NCBI RefSeq assembly: GCF_003265705.1
Contig: NW_020312935.1
Coordinates: 1,715,537 to 1,779,536, forward strand
Origin: Callorhinus ursinus
Lineage: Eukaryota; Chordata; Mammalia; Carnivora; Otariidae
DNA length: 64,000 bases
Reading direction: 5' to 3'
A model generated the notes under the pieces. That model ran no database searches and had not been told where the DNA came from. It was given only the letters and a program-made list of their open reading frames with translations. The number at the start of each line of letters is the position of its first letter. Within the stretch, counting starts at the first letter, position 1. A program made the position numbers and the translations under genes. This document shows, piece by piece, positions 12,023 to 34,652 of this stretch.

Positions 12023-12345
12023 TTTTTTAAAAAAAGAAAAACAATAATTTATGCCCTTGGCAAAATAAAGGATCTTGTCAATATAAATGTTCCTTAGAAA
12101 ACATATGAAAAGATAATATAATATATATATCAATAAATCAATATCAACCTTACAGCAAAAGCAATGATTCCATAAAAATGATAAGTGAGGATATTTCTGG
12201 CCCTTACACCACAGTATTTCTGGAAGGTCCTAGGATTCCTCCTTTTTTTTTTTTAATTTTAGATGTGCCCTTATTTTAAGAAACCCTGATGTACACATAT
12301 CTAAATTTAGAAAGTCCATTGATTACCTTTACAATCAGTAATTCT

Positions 12346-12451
12346 ATTTATTTATGTGTGTATGTAATCTCTGTGCCCAATGTGGGGCTCAAACTCATGA
12401 CCCCAAGATCAAGAGTCACATGCTCTACCAACTGAGCCAGCCAGGCGCCCC
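12346..12451 (-). mobile_element. Short old Can-SINE within likely TAT 3' UTR
   Basis: Same orientation as TAT. Flanked by acaatcagtaattct / acaatcaataattct. Its tail supplies AATAAA at 12347-12352. Confidence 0.85.
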
Positions 12452-13048
12452 ATACAATCAATAATTCTTTAAAAAAAAAATCAACAAGAAGGTTTCTATA
12501 AGGGATCCTTCAAATTAGCAAATTTTCCTAATGTGTTTAAAATATACTTAACCAAATATATGTGTCCCCAACTTCTTTCGTTATAGTTCTGTTGCATAAA
12601 GCGAGGTATACCTGAAGTGAAGCAATAACAGAGTTGGGCGTCAGACCTGACTGGAGAGAGTGTACTCTTACTTACAGTATGAGGAAATGTTTGGGGGCAC
12701 AAATTCAATCTTTTGTTCCTCTCATCATGAGCTTTTACTTTTTTTGTCTCTACCACTTTCTGGTAAATTTTGCTCACCTAGTACTCTCAGGAAAAAAGGA
12801 GGAAGTCATATAGGAGGGGGCGGATTCATGAATTAGTGAGTCACTCCAGCAGAGCAGAGTGAGAGGAGAATCTGGGATGCAGAGTGTGTATGTGGACATA
12901 GTTGGGGGAAAGCAGGAGCAATTCTGAACCCTTGACATGCTTTTGAGGCCCCTCTCCCAGTAGGGGCACCTGATTCCTCTTGAGGAACAGCAAGGCCCAG
13001 CCCAGCCCTCCCCGGATGGGACTCATGCTCAAGAGAATGGACTTGGGC

Positions 13049-23564
<10,516 letters not shown>

Positions 23565-23576
23565 CACTAGCAGAGC

Positions 23577-24179
23577 CTATGGAGAAAAGGAGGTCCTTGT
23601 GACTCTAAGAGCAGAGCACCATTCTGGGGGGCCATATTTGGACCTACACATCAGGGTGATTTCACTAGGCATCTCTTCCCAAACTGCCTTGTTTTGCTAC
23701 ATTTCTCATGCTTTCTTGTGAATGAGGGGAGTTTTAAGACCTTTTACTGAGATAGAAAATAAAGCAAGAACCCATTGCATAACATTAGCAAAGACCATTC
23801 CATGGACTACTTATCTGCTGTGAGATTTGCTGTGTGCAACCCTAATGCCCGTAAAAGTTTAACTGCTCTCAGTGCAACCAAGGGGAAGTGACATGAAAAC
23901 CGTGAAACCATCAAAGACTATGTGTTGCCTCCTTTCCATGCAAAGCCTACCCAAGAGTCTTCCTAATGCTTCAACAGACTCTGTCTTGCCCTCTGCAAAG
24001 AACCAGGAAAAACCATTCCACGTGGTTAGAAATTTAGTGTTAATCTTGTCATTAGCAAAAATAAAGCCCTATCCCATAAGTATCTTACTGCCCTGTGGAA
24101 AAAGGAGTCAATACACCATAGAGAAAAAAGCATACATCCCAATTACCACCACCAGATTAGCTGAGGTTTGAGATTTTAC
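23577..24179 (-). other. Probable TAT intron 1
   Basis: About 600 nt of unique sequence bounded by the inferred exon 1 donor and the firm exon 2 acceptor. Confidence 0.55.
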
Positions 24180-24268
24180 CTTCCAACTAAAGGAGAAACA
24201 GCCTCTAAGTAGATGAACCTGGAAGCTCCCTTAGTGTTCTTCTTTCACAGGTCACAGTGACAATGGCC
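24180..24268 (-). other. TAT: Probable TAT non-coding exon 1
   Basis: Minus-strand sequence ending GTTGGAAG|GTAAAA forms a donor at 24179/24178 that would splice to the exon 2 acceptor at 23577. The 5' end is placed about 25-30 nt below a TATA-like element at 24296-24291, so it is approximate. TAT is known to have a short non-coding first exon, and no better donor with promoter context was seen between 23.6 and 25.3 kb. Confidence 0.6.
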
Positions 24269-24290
24269 TTAGATGCAATTCTTGACTCCT

Positions 24291-24340
24291 GAAATAGTCT
24301 GCACAAATGGGCGTTGGGCTTGGAACTTTTGTGCTATTGG
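24291..24340 (-). promoter_or_regulatory. Probable TAT core promoter (CCAAT plus TATA-like)
   Basis: On the minus strand a CCAAT box (24340-24336, context AACCAATAGC) lies about 40 nt upstream of TATTTC (24296-24291). This spacing is typical of -70 and -30 elements and points to a start near 24268. No CpG island is present, consistent with a tissue-restricted gene. Confidence 0.55.
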
Positions 24341-24720
24341 TTAGGGTGAGAACTGGGTAGCCAGCCCTCCCTCCCCTCCCCTCACTTTCTGCTGCTTCTC
24401 ACCTCTAACCCTTCCCCCACCCCAACCACCAAATCAGGAGTTTGTCCTCACTTCAAACACCTGGAAGTCTCTGTGTTAACTCTTTCTGGACACTTTGTGA
24501 GCCGTCTGAGAGGACTGTCAGAGGGGTAGTTATGATTACAGTTGGCAATTTTTATTAAATCTCTTTTGATACAAAACAACCCAGTAACACGTTAACAATA
24601 CAGAAACGTGTAAAGTAAAAAGGGAGAGTCCTTCCTTGCCCCTCGCTCTCTATACACTCTATTCTTGCTCCCAGGGTAGGTAGTGGTAACCATTTGGCCA
24701 TTTCTATCCATTCACCAAGA

Positions 24721-24795
24721 TGGATTAATAGGTAGGTAGGTAGATAGATGATAAATACATAGATAAATCCAAGATAGATACATAGATACATAATT
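24721..24795. repeat. Degenerate tetranucleotide (GATA/GGTA)n
   Basis: taggtaggtaggtagatagatg followed by scattered ataga units, about 500 nt upstream of the TAT start. Confidence 0.75.
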
Positions 24796-24827
24796 TCATA
24801 GGTTTTCAAAACACTGAAGGGATCAGG

Positions 24828-24842
24828 CTTACAGTTTGTTCT
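24828..24842 (+). promoter_or_regulatory. Glucocorticoid-response-element-like 15-mer
   Basis: CTTACAGTTTGTTCT fits the nnTACAnnnTGTTCT form of a GRE. It lies about 570 nt upstream of the inferred TAT start. TAT is a classical glucocorticoid-induced gene, but its mapped rat GREs lie further upstream, so this is only a candidate. Confidence 0.35.
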
Positions 24843-25924
24843 GCAACCTGTTTATTTACTTCCTACATCTTGCCCTCCTTTCCCAGGTCCATGAGATTCT
24901 ACTTCAGTCACAACAAACCAGGCAGTTGAAGCAAATTAAGTTCCACTCCACAAACACCTTAAATGACAGTAGGGTCTTCAAGGCAATTAAAACCTGGGCA
25001 ATGTCATCTTGTCCTGTGAATTCTCCTTCATTTACCTGGTATGGAGTTATTGGGAGAATAAGATGTCAGGTGAGGTCTAAACAAAACTTCCCTAAGCACG
25101 TACAGCGGAAATCTCAGCATTCTGGTGAGCCTATGAAAAACACCGTGCATTCAAGGGTTAAGAGAAGCCTCAGGGACTCTGTGGCTCAGTTCCTATCTGT
25201 TTATTTATTGGAAGACAAAGAGTGGTTACATAAGTTCTTTCTTCTCCATTTACTTTTGGGTGATTCAAGTCTCCGGTGGGGTTGAATACCCTTTTATTTT
25301 TCTGGACCTTTCATCTCTTCATGCTTTGAAGAACTTATCTAACACATTCCCTTCCCCACTCCAAAGAAGCAAGCATTCACCACCTCGTGTTACCAGGTGA
25401 GTAGCAGAAGCACAAGGCAAGGACAGGAAGCCAGCCAGGTCAAAGAGAATTTAAGTTCTAAAGCTGGAAGCAGGGCACCCTGAGCTCAATACCCAGGACT
25501 GCTCTGTTTCAAAATGCAAGCACACAGCCCTGTCCTTACAATATCCAAAGACACAAAGAAGGAAAGGACTGTCAGTTCTGCCGTTTAGCACCTTATAGCA
25601 AAAGGCAAATGGCTTCTTTGTTTTACCAAATGGCGGTTAAACATGGCACGGACAGGTGTGTACTTCACAGGCCGGACAAGAGTTAGACTTTGTGTACTTG
25701 CCAACACAAGAACATGATACTGTTTCCAAAGCACACAGATTTTGTCAAGGGAGAAGACCTTTCTCTCCTAAATGCTTTTATTCTACCACCACCCCCATTT
25801 GAAATGCAATACATGTGTACCGGAGAAAATTAGAAAAAATTAAAAGCATTTATAATCCCAACAGCTCTTTTAACTCATTCGTCTTATTCTCCCCCCTACC
25901 CAAAGTTGGGAATCTTGTCCTAGA

Positions 25925-26230
25925 TCCTTATTTTTGAAAAGTTGAGATAAAATTCACATAACAAAATATTCACTGGTTTCTTCATTTCAAAGTATAAGAT
26001 TCAATGATTTCTGGTACACTCACAGCATTGTACAACCATCACCACCATCTAATTCCAAAACATTTTCTTTTCCTCTTACTTTTTCAGTAATTAAAATCCT
26101 CATATAGTAAATTCAAAGAGATGTTTATAAACTAACCCCTGAACATTTTTCCCCATGACACCACTCCATAGAGATGGCTGCTTTAGTCATTTCTTGTTTC
26201 TCTTTAGTGTCTTGTTTCTTTCCTTTCTTT
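25925..26230 (-). mobile_element. Old L1 3' fragment, antisense
   Basis: gttgagataaaattcacataac... and tgtacaaccatcaccaccat are typical of reversed L1 3' ends. Diverged; a SINE follows at once at 26231, and L1-like sequence (about 27000-27130) resumes further on. Confidence 0.65.
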
Positions 26231-26429
26231 CTTTTTAGATTTTATTTATTTATTTGAGCGAGAGAGAGAGAGAGAGCACAAGCCCAGGGGAGAGGCACAG
26301 GGAGGAGAGGGTTCAGAAGCAGGCTCCCTGTTGAGCACGGAGCCTGATGTGGGGCTCAATCCCAGGATCCTGGGATCATGACCTGAGCCGAAGGCAGATG
26401 CTTAACCAACTGAGCCACTCAGGCGCCCC
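26231..26429 (-). mobile_element. Can-SINE
   Basis: Reversed element ending gccactcaggcgcccc; tail pyrimidine-rich. Confidence 0.88.
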
Positions 26430-27559
26430 GTGTTTTCTGTTTCTATACAATACTTATACAGCTGGTTTTAAAGTTGTTTGAAAATTTGGATACTACCCAT
26501 TTGTTCTGTAGGTGCACTATCCCTTACTATAGCCCTAGTCAAAAGCAGCTACTGAGTACTTGAAATGTGGTTTGTCTAAATTGAGATGTGGTGTTGGTAT
26601 AAAACACACATCAGGTTTTGAAGATTTATATTAAAATAATGTAAAATATCTCATCAATAATTTTACATTGCTGACATGCTTAAATATTTTGGATATACTG
26701 GGTCAAATAAAGTACACTATTAAAATTAATTTCACCTACTTCTTTTCACATTTTAAAAGATTTCTACTAGAAAATTTGAAATTACTGTGTGGTCTGCATT
26801 CTGCTTCTATTGAATAATGTTCTTTTTTAAATAAATCATTAGACTTTTTAAAATTGTATTTGTCTTTTTATTTAAATTCAACTAGTCAAGTTATAGTACA
26901 TCATTAGTTTTTGATATAATGTGCAATGATTCATTAGTTGAATAATGTTGTTCTATAGCTTGCCTTTTAAAAAATCTTAACATGTTGTCTTGACATCCTT
27001 ACCATTTTCATACATGAAGATCAATTTCATTCCTTTTAATGGCTATACAGTATTCATTTAACCATTCTACTCTTGTTGGACACGGGGCAGCTTCTCATTT
27101 TTTTCTCTTATAAATAAAGCATATTGAACACAGTCATTAATAATGATTGGAAATTTTTATAAATATCCTATAATTTGGGAGATAATCACATTTCAAATAC
27201 TGATAGACCTGCCAAATTGATCAGCTGATGGACTTTAGAAAGAAGAGACAATACAAATATCTCTTATTTTGACAACCTGCCACTCAAGGTTTAGACTTTC
27301 AAGGATCCCAGCTACAAATGAGACTCAGGTTCAACTCCCCCTCCCACACACCCACATAGTCTGTGGGCTTGGTGCTCTGTCCTCACCTGGAAGTTAACAC
27401 AGGAGCCTTAGATTACTCAGATAATCCACTCTAGGGTAGCAGCTGTGTCAGCCCACCTAATGTCTCTGGTTTTCCGATCCTTTTCATTGTTTGGCCCCTG
27501 GGGCATTCCCTTTTGTATCTTTGGAGCTCAGTCAGGCATTTTGTTATATTTTACCCAAT
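26430..27559. other. Intergenic, AT-rich
   Basis: L1-like scraps near 26990-27130 (ttaatggctatacagtattc); otherwise nothing supported. Confidence 0.45.
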
Positions 27560-28079
27560 ATTTCTAGATACATACTTTTAAAGTGAACTGTAATTGACAC
27601 ATAATGTTACTTTAGTTTCAGGTATACAACATGGTGATTGGACAACTCTACATGTTATGCTGGCTCACCACAAGCAGAGCTACCATCTGTCACCACAGGA
27701 CACTTTTACAATATAATGGATGGTGTGTACCCTATGCTGTACCTTTCATTCCCATGACTTATTCATTCCATAACTGGAAGTCTATACCTCCCACTCCCCT
27801 TCACTTATTTTGCCCATTTTCCCATTCCCCTCTCCTCTGGCAACCATCGGTTTGTTCTCTGTACTTACAGGTCTGCTTCTGCTTTGTTTGTTCATTCATT
27901 TGATTTTTAGATTCCACGTATAAGTGAAATCATACGGTATTTTTCTTTCTCAGTGGGACTTATTTCACTAGCATAATACCCCCTAGGTCTACCCATGTCT
28001 CCCAAATGTTAAGATCTTATTTTTTTGGGCTAATATTCCATTGTGTATGTGTGTCGTGTATGTGTATCAAACCTTCTTT

Positions 28080-28276
28080 TTTTTTTTTAAAGATTTTATT
28101 TATTTATTTGAGAGAGAGAGAATGAGAGATAGAGAGCACGAGAGGGAAGAGGGTCAGAGGGAGAAGCAGACTCCCTGCTGAGCAGGGAGCCCGATGTGGG
28201 ACTCGATCCCGGGACTCCAGGATCATGACCTGAGCCGAAGGCAGTCGCCCAACCAACTGAGCCACCCAGGTGCCCC
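28080..28276 (-). mobile_element. Can-SINE, young subfamily, inside L1
   Basis: Flanked by tgtatcaaaccttcttt copies (28063 and 28277). Confidence 0.92.
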
Positions 28277-28482
28277 TGTATCAAACCTTCTTTATCCATT
28301 CATCTATCAATGGACATGGGCAGCTACCATATCTTGGCTATTGTAAATAATGATGTAATAAACATAGGGGTGCATATATCTTTTTGAATTACTGTTTTCA
28401 TCTTCTTTGTGTAAATACCTAGTAGTGGAATTACTGGATCATATTTCTATTTTTAACTTTTTGAGAAAAACTCCATACTGTG

Positions 28483-28672
28483 TTTTTTTTAAGATTTTAT
28501 TTATTTGACAGAGAGAGACATAGCGAGAGCAGGAACACAAGGAGGGGGAGTGGGAGAGGGAGAAGCAGGCTTCCTGCAGAGCAGGGAGCCCCATGTGGGA
28601 CTCCATCCCAGGATCCCAGGATCATGACCTGAGCCGAAGGCAGACGCTTAATGACTGAGCCACCCAGGCGCC
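28483..28672 (-). mobile_element. Can-SINE inside L1
   Basis: Second SINE subtype (gacagagagagacatagcga); ccat(a/g)ctg flanks. Confidence 0.9.
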
Positions 28673-29831
28673 CTCCATGCTGTTTTCCACAGTGGCTGCA
28701 CCAATTTACATTCCCACCAACAGCGCATGAGGGTTCCTTCTTCTCCACATCCTCACCAACACCTGTCATTTCTTGCTTTTTTTTTTTTTAATACTAGCCA
28801 TTCTGACAAGGGTAAGGTAATATCTCATTGTAGTTCTTTGATTTGCATTTCCCTGATTAATGATGTTGAGCATTTTTCATGTGTCTGTTGGCCATCTGCA
28901 TGTCTCTTTGTAAAAATGTCTATTCAGGTCATCTGCCCATTTTTCAATCAGATGATTTGGGAATTCTTTTGGTATTCAGTTGTATAAGTTCTTTATATAT
29001 TGTATATCAACCTCTTATCAGATATATCATTTGCAAGTATCTTCTCCTATTCAGTAGGTTGCCTTTTCATTTTGTTGATGGTTTCCTTCACTGGGCAAAA
29101 GCTTTTTATTTCAGTGTAGCCCCAATAGTTTATTTTTGCTTTTGTTTCCCTTGCCTGAGGAGACATATCTTAAAAAAAGGTTTCTATGGCTGATGTCAAA
29201 GAGATTATTGCCTATGTTCTCTTCCAGGAGTTTTACAGCTTCAGGTCTCATATTTAGGTCTTTAATAGATTTTTAGTTTATTTTTGTGTATGATGTAAGA
29301 AGGTGGTCCAGTTTCAGTCTTTTATGTGTAGCTGTCTAGGTTTCCCAGCACAATTTATTAAAGAGGCTGTCTTACCCCCATTGTATATTCTTGCCTCCTT
29401 TGTCATAGATTAACCATATACATGTGGGTTTATTTCTGGCTCTTTACTCTGTTCTATTGATCTATGTGTCTATTTCTGTGCCAGTACCATACTGTTTTGA
29501 TTATTATAGCTTTGTAGTATATTTTGAAATCCAGGATTGTGATACCTCTGGTTTTGTTCTTCTTTCTCACATTGCTTTGGCTATTCGGGATCTTCTGTGG
29601 TTCCACACAAGTTTTAGAATAATTTCTTCTAGTTCTGTGAAAAATACTATTGATATTTTGATAGGGATTGCAATGAATCTGTAGATTGCTTTGGGTAGTA
29701 TGGACATTTTAACAATATGAATTTTTCTTATCCATGAGCATGGTATGTCTTTCTGTTTGTATCATCTCAGTTTCTTTCATCTATGTTTTTTTTTATAAAT
29801 ATTCTTTTGTAGTTTTTTGTTTTTGTTTTTG

Positions 29832-30026
29832 TTTTTTTAAAGATTTTATTTATTTATTTGAGAGAGAGAGAATGAGAGATAGAGAGCACGAGAGGGAAGA
29901 GGGTCAGAGGGAGAAGCAGGCTCCCTGCTCAGCAGGGAGCCTGAGGTGGGACTTGATCCTGGGACTCCAGGATCATGACCTGAGCTGAAGGCAGTCACTT
30001 AACCAACTGAGCCACCCAGGTGCCCT
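29832..30026 (-). mobile_element. Can-SINE, young subfamily, inside L1
   Basis: Nearly identical to 4817-5031 and 28080-28276. Flanks share catctatgtttt. Confidence 0.92.
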
Positions 30027-31905
30027 CATCTATGTTTTATAGTTTCCACAGTAGAGGTCTCTCATGTCCTTCATTAAGTTTATTCTAAGTATATTTTTTT
30101 TGGTGCAATTATAAATGGAATTATTTTCTTAATTTCTCTTTCTGCTATTTCATTATTAGTGTATAGAAATGTAAAAGATGTCTGAATATTTTGTATTTTG
30201 CAACTTTACTGAACTTATTACTTCTAATAGCTTTGTGTGTGTGTGTGTAATCTTAAAGAGTTTTCTATGTATACTATCATGTCATCTGCAAATAGTGATG
30301 GTTTAACTTCTTCTTTACCCATTTGGATGCCTTTCATTTATTTTTCTTGTCTGATTGCTGTGGCTAGGACTTCCAGTATTGAGTAAAAGTAGTGAGAGTG
30401 AACATCCTTGTCTTGTTCCTGAGCTTAGAGCAAAAGCTGTTTTCACCATTGAGTATGATATTAGCTGTGGGTTTTTCATATATTGTCTTTATTATGTTGA
30501 GGTATGTTCCCTCTAAACTCACTTTGTTGAAAGTTTTTATCATGAATGAATGTTGAATTTTGTCAAATGCTTTTTCTGCATCTATTGAGATGATCATGTG
30601 ATTTTTATCTCTCATTTTGTTAATGTGGTATATCACACTGATTTGTGGCTATTGAGCCATCCTTTCATCTCCAGAATAAATCATGTTGAATGATCCTTTT
30701 AATGTATTGTTGCATGTGGTTTACCAATATTTTGTTGAGGATTTTTGCATCTGTGTTCATCAGGGATATTGCCCTCTAGTGTTTTTGGTTTGGATTTTTC
30801 TTTTTTCCAGTGTCTTTGTCTGGTTTTGGTATCGGGGTAATGCTGGCCTCATAGAATTTATTTGGAAGCTTTCCTTCCTCTCCTATTTTTTGGAATAGTT
30901 TGAGGATAATAGGTATTAACTCTTCTTTAAGCATTTGGTAGAATTCAACTGTGAATCCATCTGGTCCTGGACTTTGTTGGGAGTTTTATGATCACCAATT
31001 CCATTTCATTACTAGTAACTGGTCTGTTCAGATATTCTTTCTTTCTGATTCAGTTTTGGAAGATTGTGTATTTCTTTTTCTTTTTTCATTTCTTCTAGGT
31101 AATCTATAATCCAATCTGTTGGCATAGAGTTTTTAATAGTAGTCTCTTATAATCCTTTGCATTTCTGTGGTGTCAACTGTTCTCTTTCATTTCTGATTTT
31201 ATTTATTTGGGTCCTCTTTTTTTTCTTTGATGAGTCTGGCTAAAGGTTTATCAATTTTGTTTATCTTCTCAAAAAACCAGCTCTTGGTTTCATTCATCTT
31301 TTCTATTTCTATTTCTCATTTATTTCTACTCTGATCTTTATTATTTCCTTCCTTCTACTCTTTTTTCTTCTTTTTCTAGTTTTTTTAGGTATAAGGTTAG
31401 ATTATTTGAAATTTTTCTTGATTCTTGAGGTAGGCCTGTATCACTATAAAATTCCCTCCTAGAACTGCTTTCACTGCATCCCAAATATTTTGGACCACTG
31501 TGTGTTCATTTTCATTTTGTCTCCCTGTATTTTTTCTTTTCCTCTTTGACTTCTTTGTTGACCCACTGGTTGTTTAGGAGTTTGTCATATATCTTCCAAA
31601 TATTTGTGTTTTTTCCAGTTTTATTCTTGTAATTGATTTCTAGTATCATACCATGATAGAAGCTTGCCATGGTTTCAATCTTCTTAAATTTATTGAGACT
31701 CATTTTGTGGTCTGATATGTGATCTATTCTGAATAATGTTCCATGTGCACTGGAAAAGAATGTACATTCTGTTGTTTTTAGATGGAATGTTTTGTATATG
31801 TCTGTTCAGTCTATCTGGTCTAATGTGTCATCAAAAACATTCTTGATTGATTTTCTGTTGAGTGATGTATCCATTGATGTAAATAGGGTTCTAGATTTGG
31901 GTTGT

Positions 31906-32084
31906 TTTTTTTTAAGATTTATTTATTTTAGAGAGTGGGGGAGGGGCAGAGGGAGAGAGAAACCTAAATAGACTCTGTGCTCAGCATGGAACCCGACACA
32001 GGGCTCAATCCCATCACACTGAGATCAGACCTGAGCCAAAACCAAGAGTCCGATGCTCAACCGACTGTGCCACCCAGATGCCCT
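31906..32084 (-). mobile_element. Can-SINE, old subtype, inside L1
   Basis: Reversed head gatgctcaaccgactgtgcc; flanks share ctagattt. Confidence 0.83.
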
Positions 32085-32160
32085 AGATTTGTTGTTAAGT
32101 TGAAGTCCAGTTGGCACACAATGTTACATTAGTTTCAGATGTACAACATAGTGATTCCAC

Positions 32161-33140
32161 AAGTCCTAGATATTTTTGTAACTGAAGATTCTCTAGGTCA
32201 TTCTGACCTCAATATTGCCAGAAATGGAATTCTCTCTCCTTGTTAATTTGAAATTGTCACTTTCATTTTGTACTAAATTCCTGTATCTTTCTGAACTTTA
32301 TATGGAATGTTCTATTCTAGAACAAACATTTTTACAGTTCCTGATGTGCACTGCAGCTTGCTTTCAGAAGGGCCAACTACCTCTGTATCAGTAATTGTTT
32401 GCATATCCTGGGAACTGTTTTCTAAAGAAATATGCCAAATTGACTGCCAGGTGGGAAAATAAAAATGGTTTTAAGGTGTTGCTGTTATTTCTGTCCCTTT
32501 TTATTTTGATAAGGGTGGTCACTTTTCATATATTTTTTTAGTTCTTGATGTTTTGTGAGTTATCTGCTCGTGTCCACTACCTGTCTTAGAGGGAGACTCA
32601 TTTTTTTCTTAGGTGAAACCTGGACCTAGGAAGTGACTGCAGGGCAACAGCACAGCTGCTCTGAGATCACCTGCCCAGCCTCCTCTGTCTCAACCAGCTG
32701 GCTCAGACTCAGGTTTACAGGTCAAAGTACAGCCAGCGGCACAGGATTTTGGTGGGTGGTCCTGCAAATAATGCAGCTGACGCAGAATCTGCAGGGTTAA
32801 GGGGGTGTGAAGGGGGCAGGGGCTGCTGTATCAGGCCATCCACATGGACATGCCCTCAGATTCAATAGCTGACAACTGAACCTAGATCAGAAAGAAAAAC
32901 AGCCAAAGCAAACAAGTTTTGGTAATACCCCTCTTCTGTAGCTCATGTTTTCTCTCAATAGAAACCTGAGGGGGAAAACAAATCAGAGGACCCATGTCTA
33001 CTTAGGAAGCCTTACTGCTCCTGGGCAGTCAGGGTCCAATAAACTGGAGAAATATTCACAACAAGCTACACCAATCAGCCATAGTTATGACTTTCATTTA
33101 AAACTCAACAACTTTCATTCATTTTTTTTTCCTTAAGTAT
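32161..33140. other. Intergenic, mostly unique
   Basis: L1-like text fades out by about 32550. 32600-32880 is moderately GC-rich and unassigned. Confidence 0.45.
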
Positions 33141-33156
33141 AAAACTATTATGTTTG

Positions 33157-33327
33157 TGGGACACCTGGGTGGCTCAGTCGGTTAAGCGTCTGACTTTGGC
33201 TCAGGTCATGATCCCAGGGTCCTGGGATCAAGTCCAGTATTGGGCTCCTTGCTCAGCGGGGAGCTTCTCCCCCTGATTGTGCTTTCTCTCTCTCTGACAA
33301 ATAAATAAATAAAATCTTTAAAAAAAA
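33157..33327 (+). mobile_element. Can-SINE
   Basis: Flanked by aaaactattatgtttg / aaaactattgtgtttg. Confidence 0.91.
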
Positions 33328-33344
33328 AAAACTATTGTGTTTGC

Positions 33345-33605
33345 CATAGAAAAGTTTTTTTTTAAATTGTGGTAAAAAACATAACATTAAATTTACCACT
33401 TAATCATTTTCAAGTGTACAGCTTAGGAGTATTAACTATATTCACACTGCTGTGTAACAGATGTCCAGAACTTTTTCATCCTGCAAAACTGAAACTCCAT
33501 AACTGTTAAACACTAATTCTCCCACCCCCTCTCCCCAGCCCTTGGCAACCACCTTTCCATTGTTGACCCTTCCACTTTCTCACAGAGAAGTATTTTTTAA
33601 ATAGT
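33345..33605 (-). mobile_element. Old L1 3' fragment, antisense
   Basis: ttgtggtaaaaaacataac, caagtgtacagcttagg, tgtgtaacagatgtccag and the C-rich ttggcaaccacc segment match reversed L1 3' ends elsewhere in the window. Confidence 0.7.
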
Positions 33606-33849
33606 TCCACCACCCAGATATAACTGTTATCCACTTTGTCCACACTTAACATTTTGAAATATTCACATTTTTTTCTAGGTGTACATCCACATCTGTGAGT
33701 CTCATTTTACATGATACTATGAACATTTTCCTAAGACTATAAAAAGTTTTGTAAACTTGCTTTACAGTGATCACCTAAAATCCTGGGTTCTTCATTTTTA
33801 TATCCCTGTTTCCCAGACCCTTCCTTTCTCTGCCCATGCAGAATGGCGT

Positions 33850-34010
33850 AACAGCTCATGCTGACTGGGCACCTGACCCATACCAAGCACCATGTGACAC
33901 ACTCTACCTCCAACAAGCCATCATCCTCACATCAATCCTAGGAGTAAGGCCTATTTCATCCCCACTTTGCAGATAAAAATGAGGTCACGCGGTAGCAAGT
34001 GGTGATTTGG
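33850..34010 (+). repeat. MIR fragment
   Basis: cataccaagcaccatgtgac and ccccactttgcagataaaaatg. Confidence 0.6.
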
Positions 34011-34640
34011 AATTCCAGTTGCCACGTATCTCCACATATGACTATAGAAAAAAAAATTAAAATAGGGAAAAAAATAGAAAATGAAGGAAGGCCCAGGTGG
34101 AGACAATTTTAAGAAAAGAGCGAATTAACTATGTGGATTAAGCATTGACCATTCACTTTTATTGCTTATTGCCTCCTTCATTCCTTAGTATCTTTCCACC
34201 CCAAACCATGTTCCACGATCACTCATCTACTGGGTACAGAAGAAGGCATATGTTTTAATTCCCCTAGTGGACTGTTAGCTCCCTAAAGAAGTACAAGATG
34301 GGGAGCATTCCTTCTGCTTTTCCACATCATCCTTCAAGTCTGGCATGGAGCTTTCTATGAGCCATGCTCAGTACTTATTTGCCAGTTGGCAGTAAATAGT
34401 ACATAAAACAGAGAACCTGGTAAAAGGAAAAGTAAATGAGGAGAAACCAGTCTTTGTATTGTTATAGAAGGCGCAGTGAGGAATTAGGAGGGATGAGGTA
34501 GCTATTTTGGACTTGGATTACTTATAATGCCACCTTACATTTAGAGAGAGAGCTCTCTCGCATTCATTATCTCATGCAATATTTACTAACCCTCCCCCCT
34601 CCCCAAACCGGTAAGCTAGACATAAAGAAGGCTGTCAGAA
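34011..34640. other. Intergenic, nothing recognised
   Basis: No gene, RNA or clear repeat. Confidence 0.5.
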
Positions 34641-34652
34641 CAGAGGTAAACC

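Larger units (their letters stand above)
12000..13048 (-). other. TAT: TAT 3' UTR (end not fixed)
   Basis: Sequence downstream of the TAG has no other gene signal. AATAAA hexamers on the minus strand lie at 12017-12022 and, inside a same-strand SINE tail, at 12347-12352. The roughly 1 kb length to the first fits what I recall of mammalian TAT 3' UTRs. The 93-codon frame at 12496-12777 shows no known domain and is treated as chance. Confidence 0.6.
24341..25924. other. TAT upstream region
   Basis: Mostly unique sequence, the likely site of proximal liver regulatory elements. The only concrete candidates seen are the GRE-like 15-mer and a tetranucleotide tract. The 149-codon frame at 24836-25285 has no domain. 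Confidence 0.5.
27560..32160 (-). mobile_element. Long antisense L1, 3' end through reverse-transcriptase region, with nested SINEs
   Basis: About 4.6 kb of L1 on the minus strand. It starts with 3' UTR sequence (ttagtttcaggtatacaacatg) and passes through ORF2 backwards. Minus-strand fragments such as [15 protein letters not shown] (about 30.5 kb, reverse-transcriptase region) are broken by stops, so it is inactive. SINEs interrupt it at 28080, 28483, 29832 and 31906. This is the longest single repeat block of the window. Confidence 0.85.

Noticed and set aside
23565..23567. GTG one codon upstream as the TAT start
   Set aside because: The next codon is ATG and gives the conserved N-terminus and the 454-residue family length; GTG starts are not expected in nuclear genes.
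30364..30636. Reverse-transcriptase-like peptide suggesting an active L1
   Set aside because: It is a short fragment inside a stop-ridden antisense L1 with nested SINEs, so the element is dead.
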